From Sinisalibacter aestuarii (GTDB taxonomy: Bacteria; Pseudomonadota; Alphaproteobacteria; Rhodobacterales; Rhodobacteraceae), in the NCBI RefSeq assembly GCF_027923545.1, contig NZ_BROH01000013.1, forward strand, positions 61,219 to 125,218: 64,000 nucleotides of DNA, given 5' to 3'. The notes under the pieces were generated by a model that worked only from the letters and a program-made list of their open reading frames with translations, had not been told where the DNA came from and did not search any database. Of the stretch, positions 58,692-64,000 are shown in pieces. The stretch's first letter is position 1. Every line of letters begins with the position of its first letter. Position numbers and translations under genes: made by a program.

Positions 58692-60235
58692 TGGCCGATC
58701 CGTTCACCCTGTCGGTCATTCAGGCCGGGCTGGAAAACGCCGCCGAAGAGATGTTCTCGGTGTTGCGCAAGACGGCGATGAGTCCAATCATCTACGAGGT
58801 GCTCGACGTGGGCACCGGGGTGACCGACGCGGCGGGGCGGCTGGTCAGTTCCGGCGCGGGCATTCCCACCTTCGTCGGCGTGCTCGACAAGGCGGTGCAG
58901 ACCATCGTCGCGCGCCATGGCGACAGCTTGCGCGAGGGCGACATCTTCATCACCAACGATCCCAACCACGGCGGCGTGACCCACCTCAATGATGTGGTGA
59001 TCGCCAAACCCGCCTTCCACGAAGGCAAATGCGTGGCCTGGACCGCCTCGATCGCCCATTGGGGCGATATCGGCGGCAAGGTGCCCGGCTCGATGGCCAC
59101 GGATGTGACCGAGATCTTCGCCGAGGGGCTGCGCCTGCCCGCGGTGCGGCTGTTCGAAGCCGGCACGCCGTTGCAAGGGGTGTTCGACATCATCGAAACC
59201 AATTCGCGCCTGCCCGATTTCGTGCGCGGCGATCTCTGGGCACAGATCGCGGCCAGCAAGAGCGCCGAGGCGCAGATTCTCACCCTGTTCGACAAATTCG
59301 GCGCCGAAACCGTCAGCGAGGCGATCGAAGACGCCTTCAAGACCGGGCGGGCGCGGGCGCTGAGCGGCCTCGCTGCGCTGCCGAACGGGCGCTATGAGAT
59401 TGAGGAACAGCAGGATGACGGCGCGATCTGGCGCGCGGCCATCACCGTGACCGACGAGCGCTTCACCGTCGATCTGCGCGGCAATCCCACGCAGCAGGCA
59501 GCGCCCTACAACACCAGCCGCGACGGCGCGGTGATTTCCAGCCAGATGATCTTCAAGGCGCTCTGCGATCCCGAGCGCTTCGCCAATTCCGGCTCGTTCT
59601 CGCCGCTCGAAGTGATCACCGAGGAAGGCACGATCTTCCATGCCGGGCCGACCGCGCCGCAGGGCTATTACTTCGAAACCCGCATCCGGCTGTTCGACAT
59701 GCTCTGGCAATGTATGGCCCGCGCCCTTCCGGGCCGGTTGCCCGCCGGATCGTTCTCGTCGATCTTCGGCACCGTCATCGCCGGCAACCATCCCGATACC
59801 GGGCGCAAATATACGATGGTCGAGCCGCAGATGGGCGGCTGGGGCGCCACGGAGGAGCGCGACGGGGTCGATGCGATGTTTTCCACCAGCCATGGCGACA
59901 CGTTCAACTGCCCGGTGGAGATCTGCGAGGCGCGCTACGGGCTGAACGTGATCCATAAGTCGCTCACCGAAGCGCTGCCGCAAACGGGCAGACATCATGG
60001 CGGGCGCGGCGTTTCGGTGCTTTACGAAGCGCGCGCCGAGGCCAGCCTGTCGGCGGGCTACACCCGCGCCATCGTGCCGGTCTGGTCGCTCGACGAAGCC
60101 CCGCCGGGCGGGGTGAACGCCTTGAAAATCCAGCGCAAGTCAGGCGAGACGGAATATCACCGCTTCATCAGCGGCACCCGCCTCGCGCCGGGCGACCGCG
60201 TGCTGATCGAAACCGCCCAGGGCGGCAACGCCTGA
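58691..60235 (+). CDS. Hydantoinase/oxoprolinase family protein, HyuB type (copy 2)
   Basis: A 514-residue paralogue of the HyuB at 55877. Shared blocks are IYEVLDVGTGVTDAAGRL, GIPTFVGVLDKAV, NDPNHGGVTHLND and MVEPQMGGWG. It ends ETAQGGNA and lacks the SGGGYGDP tail of copy 1. There is only one HyuA gene, so either both HyuB share it or this one has another role. The ATG at 58691 overlaps the peptidase stop (TGATG). Confidence 0.92.
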   Translation: MADPFTLSVIQAGLENAAEEMFSVLRKTAMSPIIYEVLDVGTGVTDAAGRLVSSGAGIPTFVGVLDKAVQTIVARHGDSLREGDIFITNDPNHGGVTHLNDVVIAKPAFHEGKCVAWTASIAHWGDIGGKVPGSMATDVTEIFAEGLRLPAVRLFEAGTPLQGVFDIIETNSRLPDFVRGDLWAQIAASKSAEAQILTLFDKFGAETVSEAIEDAFKTGRARALSGLAALPNGRYEIEEQQDDGAIWRAAITVTDERFTVDLRGNPTQQAAPYNTSRDGAVISSQMIFKALCDPERFANSGSFSPLEVITEEGTIFHAGPTAPQGYYFETRIRLFDMLWQCMARALPGRLPAGSFSSIFGTVIAGNHPDTGRKYTMVEPQMGGWGATEERDGVDAMFSTSHGDTFNCPVEICEARYGLNVIHKSLTEALPQTGRHHGGRGVSVLYEARAEASLSAGYTRAIVPVWSLDEAPPGGVNALKIQRKSGETEYHRFISGTRLAPGDRVLIETAQGGNA

Positions 60236-60250
60236 GGCGTGCGCCCGGCC

Positions 60251-62287
60251 CTAGCGCTTCGTGCGCCGGGGCATGGCGTGGCCGTCCTTCTGAACCCCCG
60301 GCTTGCGGGGCTTGCCCTGCGGCTTGCCCGGCTTCGGCGGCGTGAACCGCTTCGAGGTGTCGCCCGCATTGGCGGCGGGTTTGCCCTTGCCTTTGCCCTT
60401 GGGCTTCTGGCCGGGTTTCTGGCCGGGCTTGCCGCCGGACGCATGCTTACCCGGCGCGCGCGGCGCCGGATCGCGGTCTTTCTTCGCCCATGTCTCACCG
60501 GGCCGGGCGGGTTTGTGCTTAGGCTTCTTCTTGCCTTCGGGTTTCGGGGCCGGGGCCGAAGGCTCCGGCGGCGGCGCGCTCACCTCGGGCCGGGCGGCGG
60601 GCTTGTCCTTGCGCGGCGCGGCCTCCTTGCGCGGCTTGCCGGGCGCCTCATCGAAGCGCGGTGCGCGGCGCGGCGCCTTGGCAGGCTTCGGCCCGCGTCC
60701 TTTCGCCTGCAGATCCGGTGGCGCATCCAGTGCCCGTGCGGCAATCCCCTCCTCCAGCACACCACCCTCATCCAGCGCGGCGAAGAACCCGTCGACGCTG
60801 CGCTCCGCCAGTTCGACGAAGGTCTCGCTCTGCTGCACCCGGATCGCGCCAATATCGGCCTTGTCGAGATTACCGGCGCGGCACAGGAGCGGCAGCAGCC
60901 AGCGCGCTTCCGCCCTGTCCGCCTGCCCGACCGACAACGCCACCCAGCGGCTCGGCCCAAACTCGCGGCGCGCGGGCGCGGCGGCTTTGGCGTCGGGCGG
61001 CAGAAGCTCCTCGGGCGCGGCGTGGCGCGACTGGTAGAGGCGCAGATAGGCCCCGGCGATGGCCTCGGGGCCGTGGCGGGCGAGAAGCTTCGCCGCAAAG
61101 GCGGCCTGCTCCCCGGTCAGCGCCTCGTCCCAGGCCGGATCGGACAGGAGCCGCTCTTCGTCCTGGCGCTGGATTTCCTCGGGCGACGGCGCCAGGGTCC
61201 ATTCGGCGGTGATCTTGGCCCATTTCAGCAGCCGCTCGGCGCGCTTGGTGGCCTTCGGCGGGACGATCAGCGCCGAAATGCCCTTGCGGCCTGCCCGCCC
61301 GGTGCGGCCCGAGCGGTGCAGCAGGCTTTCGGTATTGGTCGGCAGATCGGCATGGATGACGAGGTTGAGGTTCGGCAGGTCGATGCCGCGCGCCGCCACG
61401 TCGGTCGCCACGCAGATCCGCGCCCGGCCATCACGCATCGCCTGCAGGGCATGCGAGCGCTCGCTCTGGCTCAACTCGCCCGAGAGGCTGACGGTGGCAA
61501 AGCCCCGGTTGGTCAGCCGCGCGGTCAGGTGGTTCACCTGCGCGCGGGTATTGGCAAAGACGATGGCGCTCTGATCGTGGTGGAAGCGCAGCAGGTTGAA
61601 GATCGCGTGTTCGCTGTCGCGCGCCGAAACGCGGACCGCCTGATAGGCGATATCGGCGTGCTGATCGGTGCCGGTCAGGGTGCTGATGCGTTGCGCATCG
61701 CGTTGGTAGCTCTGGGCCAGCTTGACGATGGCGGGCGGCACGGTGGCGGAAAACAGCAAGGTCCGCCGCTCTTCAGGCGCCGCGCCAAGGATGAATTCGA
61801 GGTCTTCGCGAAAGCCCAGATCGAGCATTTCGTCGGCCTCGTCGAGCACCGCCGCACGGAGGGCGCTCAGATCGAGCGAACCGCGCTCGACATGATCGCG
61901 CAGCCGTCCGGGCGTGCCGACGACAACATGTGCGCCACGTTCGAGCGCACGGCGCTCCTGACGGATATCCATGCCGCCGATGCAGCTCGCCATCACCGCG
62001 CCGGTGCGGGCGTAGAGCCAGCCCAGCTCGTGGCGGACCTGCAGCGCCAGCTCGCGGGTTGGCGCGATGACCAGCGCAAGCGGCGTCGCCGCCGGGCCGA
62101 AGGCGAGCGCTTCTCCAAGCAGCGTCGGCGCGATGGCAAGGCCGAAGCCCACCGTCTTGCCCGAGCCGGTCTGCGCCGAGACCAGCAGATCCGCCGCCGC
62201 AAGCTCCGGCGCGATCACCGCCTCCTGCACCGGCGTCAGCGTGTCAAAACCGCGCTCGGCGAGCGCCTCGGACAGAGGAGGGATCAT
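60251..62287 (-). CDS. DEAD/DEAH-box RNA helicase
   Basis: A 678-residue ATP-dependent RNA helicase. It shows the Q motif (GFDTLTPVQEA), motif I AQTGSGKT, Ia PTRELA, Ib TPGRL, the DEADEM box, motif III SAT, ARGID and HRSGRTGRAGRKG. A C-terminal RNA-binding-like region around 470-540 is followed by a tail of about 140 residues rich in Pro, Lys, Gly and Ala. It probably acts in ribosome assembly or mRNA turnover. It converges on the HyuB operon with a 15-bp gap and looks like core chromosome. Confidence 0.95.
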   Translation of the reverse strand: MIPPLSEALAERGFDTLTPVQEAVIAPELAAADLLVSAQTGSGKTVGFGLAIAPTLLGEALAFGPAATPLALVIAPTRELALQVRHELGWLYARTGAVMASCIGGMDIRQERRALERGAHVVVGTPGRLRDHVERGSLDLSALRAAVLDEADEMLDLGFREDLEFILGAAPEERRTLLFSATVPPAIVKLAQSYQRDAQRISTLTGTDQHADIAYQAVRVSARDSEHAIFNLLRFHHDQSAIVFANTRAQVNHLTARLTNRGFATVSLSGELSQSERSHALQAMRDGRARICVATDVAARGIDLPNLNLVIHADLPTNTESLLHRSGRTGRAGRKGISALIVPPKATKRAERLLKWAKITAEWTLAPSPEEIQRQDEERLLSDPAWDEALTGEQAAFAAKLLARHGPEAIAGAYLRLYQSRHAAPEELLPPDAKAAAPARREFGPSRWVALSVGQADRAEARWLLPLLCRAGNLDKADIGAIRVQQSETFVELAERSVDGFFAALDEGGVLEEGIAARALDAPPDLQAKGRGPKPAKAPRRAPRFDEAPGKPRKEAAPRKDKPAARPEVSAPPPEPSAPAPKPEGKKKPKHKPARPGETWAKKDRDPAPRAPGKHASGGKPGQKPGQKPKGKGKGKPAANAGDTSKRFTPPKPGKPQGKPRKPGVQKDGHAMPRRTKR

Positions 62288-62429
62288 GGGCAGGGAAATT
62301 CCATAAGGGTCGGCGACAAAGCCGTAAGGGGCGCCACGCGGGCAAGAGACCCCGCCCTATAGAGCGAATGCCGCTCGGGGTATATGCCCCATCGCACTCC
62401 GCAGTACGATTTCTTGCCGATGCCTGTTG

Positions 62430-62465
62430 AAAAGGCCGGGGCACTGTCGTGGTTGCGCCCCGGCC
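62430..62465 (-). terminator. Intrinsic terminator of the response regulator gene
   Basis: On the minus strand GGCCGGGGC (62465-62457) and GCCCCGGCC (62442-62434) form a 9-bp stem with a 14-nt loop, followed by TTTTCAAC. It lies 22 bp after the stop at 62488 and before the helicase gene. Confidence 0.7.
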
Positions 62466-62487
62466 GGTCTCACTGCCCGATTGGTCG

Positions 62488-63582
62488 CTAGGCCTCGCCC
62501 GGAAGCGCCCGGTCCAGTTTGCGATGCCACGCCTTGTTCTTGGTGTCCGAGAAGGCCGATTGCAGCAGCGCGTCATAGGCGCGCCGCTCCAGTTGCTTTT
62601 CCGGCTCGGAGACGAACTGGCTGGCGAGAAAGCGCCTCGGCGCATCCAGCGGGTTCCACATCGCCGACGAGCGCGTTTCGACATTGTCGATGGCAGCGGA
62701 CAACGTCTCCAGAACATGCACGAAAGGCACGCTCGTCAGCCTCACGTCGTCGCCGACAAGAAGATGGGCCGACAGGCCGCCGGGCTCTTCATGCAGAAGC
62801 GTTTCGTGCTTCCTGTGTGTCAGGCTGCGCATGGTCCAGCGCTCTTTCAGCCGCTTCTCGCGAACACAGAGAAATATCCCGTTGCCGCGGTACGACAACA
62901 CGCCCCGCCCCGACAACAGCGCGCCCTGCAGGTTCTGCGCGGCCCCACGCACCAGCGCACGGAACTCGTCCGAGCTGCAATCGGCATAGAGCTGCTCGAC
63001 CGACGCGATCTTGACCGCGAAGGTCGAAGCGCTGGACAGGCGCCGGCGCGTGAGCTGATGAAGGTAATTCTCGAACTCGTCATAGTCGATCGCGCCGGGC
63101 ACTCCGATCAGCGAAATCGGGTCGCGCAGCCGGAAATCCTTCACATCCTCGCCCATGCCGCGCATCTCGCCCGCCATGAGCGGCTGGCTATGGCGCCGCG
63201 CCTTGTCGACGGAGGTTTTCTGCGCCGCCTGCAGGCGGGCCGTCAGCTCCTGATAATCGACGGGCTTGGTGATGTAATCCGTCGCGCCCGCCGAAAAGGC
63301 GCGGTCGAGGCAGCTCTTGTCACGCATCGCGGTGAGCATGAGGATCGGCACGTATTCATAGCCCGGCGTCTCGCGGATCAGCCGGACCAGCACAGCCCCG
63401 TCATCCTCGGGCATCTGAAAATCGACGAGAAAGCAGTCGAACGCCTCGTCCGCTTCCTCGATCTCTTCGAGCGCCTCGATGACAGACGGCGCGGTGGTGA
63501 CATGGTGGTGGGTCGTGGCACTCAAAATGCTCGTTACAAGGTCCAGGATCGACTGATCGTCGTCGACAGCCAGCACTCTCAT
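62488..63582 (-). CDS. Response regulator with degenerate GGDEF-like output domain
   Basis: A 364-residue protein. The receiver domain (1-120) has the acidic cluster VDDD (6-9), phospho-acceptor D54 in FLVDFQMPEDD, T84 and K106 in ITKPVD. The region from about 152 to 245 matches a GGDEF domain (RDPISLIGVPGAIDYDEFEN at the start, then a FAVKIASVEQL strand), but the active-site loop reads YRGNGIF (231-237) in place of RYGGDEF. Diguanylate cyclase activity is therefore unlikely; it may bind nucleotide or a partner. No histidine kinase is adjacent. Confidence 0.88.
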   Translation of the reverse strand: MRVLAVDDDQSILDLVTSILSATTHHHVTTAPSVIEALEEIEEADEAFDCFLVDFQMPEDDGAVLVRLIRETPGYEYVPILMLTAMRDKSCLDRAFSAGATDYITKPVDYQELTARLQAAQKTSVDKARRHSQPLMAGEMRGMGEDVKDFRLRDPISLIGVPGAIDYDEFENYLHQLTRRRLSSASTFAVKIASVEQLYADCSSDEFRALVRGAAQNLQGALLSGRGVLSYRGNGIFLCVREKRLKERWTMRSLTHRKHETLLHEEPGGLSAHLLVGDDVRLTSVPFVHVLETLSAAIDNVETRSSAMWNPLDAPRRFLASQFVSEPEKQLERRAYDALLQSAFSDTKNKAWHRKLDRALPGEA

Positions 63583-63857
63583 TTTGTTACCCCAAATTCA
63601 TCCCCTGAAAGCCGTAAATGTGCCGCCACATCATGGCGGAGACCGGCGTTTTCGATGGCGGAACCTGGGCGACTTTGTGGCAAAACCGTGACCGCCGCGA
63701 TGCCGGGAGACAATGGGGGCGAGAGGCGCGGGCTGTTAACCTTTCGGACGTAAGCAATGTGCGGCGCTGGTCTGCCCGACCGGGTCGAATCGCATTGAAA
63801 GGCCCGGGATTCGCGGGGGGTCACAGTGGGTTTTCGCGCCTGTCAGCCTGCTTTTTT
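63583..63857. other. Intergenic region, no gene seen
   Basis: These 275 bp separate the response regulator start from the stop of the second etfA. The only open frames are short, run antisense or overlap the response regulator start, and lack ribosome sites. A CTTTTTTT run at 63851-63858 touches the etfA stop but has no stem next to it. The promoter of the response regulator must lie here; no clear -35/-10 pair was picked out. Confidence 0.6.
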
Positions 63858-64000
63858 TCACAGCTTCCCGGTCAGCTCCGGCAGCGCCTCGAACAGATCG
63901 GCGACGAGGCCGTAATCGGCGACCTGGAAGATCGGCGCTTCCTCGTCCTTGTTGATCGCGACGATGATCTTCGAATCCTTCATCCCCGCCAGGTGCTGGA
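63858..64000 (-). CDS. etfA: Electron transfer flavoprotein alpha subunit, second copy (3' end only)
   Basis: The last 47 codons of an etfA gene running off the right edge. Compared with the end of the first copy (32194-32336) there are five differences in 143 bases, all at third codon positions and all synonymous (Leu, Ala, Asp, Leu and His codons). The encoded C-terminus, including [19 protein letters not shown], is identical. The downstream flanks are unrelated. This is probably the housekeeping locus, or the donor of the copy at 32194. Confidence 0.93.
   Translation of the reverse strand, partial: QHLAGMKDSKIIVAINKDEEAPIFQVADYGLVADLFEALPELTGKL

Noticed and set aside
63579..63824. An 81-codon minus-strand frame upstream of the response regulator
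   Set aside because: It overlaps the response regulator start in another frame, lacks a ribosome site and shows no domain-like features.
63830..63858. Possible terminator at the T run after the response regulator region
   Set aside because: No stable stem precedes or follows the CTTTTTTT run, and on the minus strand the run becomes an A tract directly after the etfA stop.
1..64000. Mobile elements, tRNA attachment sites or CRISPR at island borders
   Set aside because: No transposase, integrase, tRNA-like sequence, repeat-spacer array or terminal inverted repeats were seen. The only long direct repeat found is the duplicated etfA end.

Overview
The window is high-GC DNA with dense, strongly coupled genes (many ATGA and TGATG overlaps, short intergenic gaps). 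It looks like a chromosomal segment of an alphaproteobacterium, most likely of the Rhodobacterales/Roseobacter type. That assignment rests on gene content and protein style (LpdA type, isobutyryl-CoA/HIBA valine module, etfBA, NitT/TauT and Dpp-like transporters). No rRNA gene, tRNA, CRISPR array, transposase or phage gene was seen.

Region 1 (1 to about 32.1 kb) is a large catabolic island of about 32 genes in alternating divergent and convergent operons. It carries two Rieske oxygenase alpha subunits, a Rieske ferredoxin, two VOC proteins, five SDRs (one with a PECR-type active site), two tandem 3-ketosteroid-delta1-dehydrogenase-like flavoproteins plus a third FAD oxidoreductase, and an aldo/keto reductase. 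It also carries an acyl-CoA synthetase and a truncated ANL relative, a class III CoA-transferase, an acyl-CoA dehydrogenase, a MaoC hydratase, two crotonase-fold enzymes (one PaaG-like) and a thiolase-like/DUF35 pair. The rest are two ThuA-like proteins, an alpha/beta hydrolase, an NTF2-like protein and a complete 2-oxoacid dehydrogenase complex (E1 alpha, E1 beta, E2, with E3 about 10 kb away). One GntR/FCD regulator sits in the middle. GTATAC-type sites recur in the promoter regions of these operons, so the island reads as one regulon. The enzymes fit oxygenation, CoA activation and beta-oxidation-like dismantling of an alicyclic or aromatic acid, but the substrate cannot be read from the sequence.

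Region 2 (32.2 to 38.7 kb) is a valine/isobutyryl-CoA operon on the minus strand (acyl-CoA dehydrogenase, 3-hydroxyisobutyryl-CoA hydrolase, mmsB, enoyl-CoA hydratase, etfB, etfA) with a divergent LysR gene. mmsA is not present.

Region 3 (38.8 to 46.6 kb) is a minus-strand operon of a three-subunit molybdenum hydroxylase (large, FAD and 2Fe-2S subunits), a CoxG-like protein and a NitT/TauT-type ABC importer. A divergent MarR gene faces two palindromes.

Region 4 (46.7 to 60.2 kb) starts with two divergent XRE-cupin regulators around two copies of TTTTAG-N5-CTAAAA. A peptide-type ABC importer, a GAF protein, one HyuA-type and two HyuB-type hydantoinase/oxoprolinase subunits and an M24 peptidase follow, probably for uptake and opening of a cyclic amide or amidated peptide.

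Region 5 (60.3 to 64 kb) looks like core chromosome: a DEAD-box RNA helicase, a response regulator with a degenerate GGDEF domain, and the end of a second etfA that is almost identical to the first.
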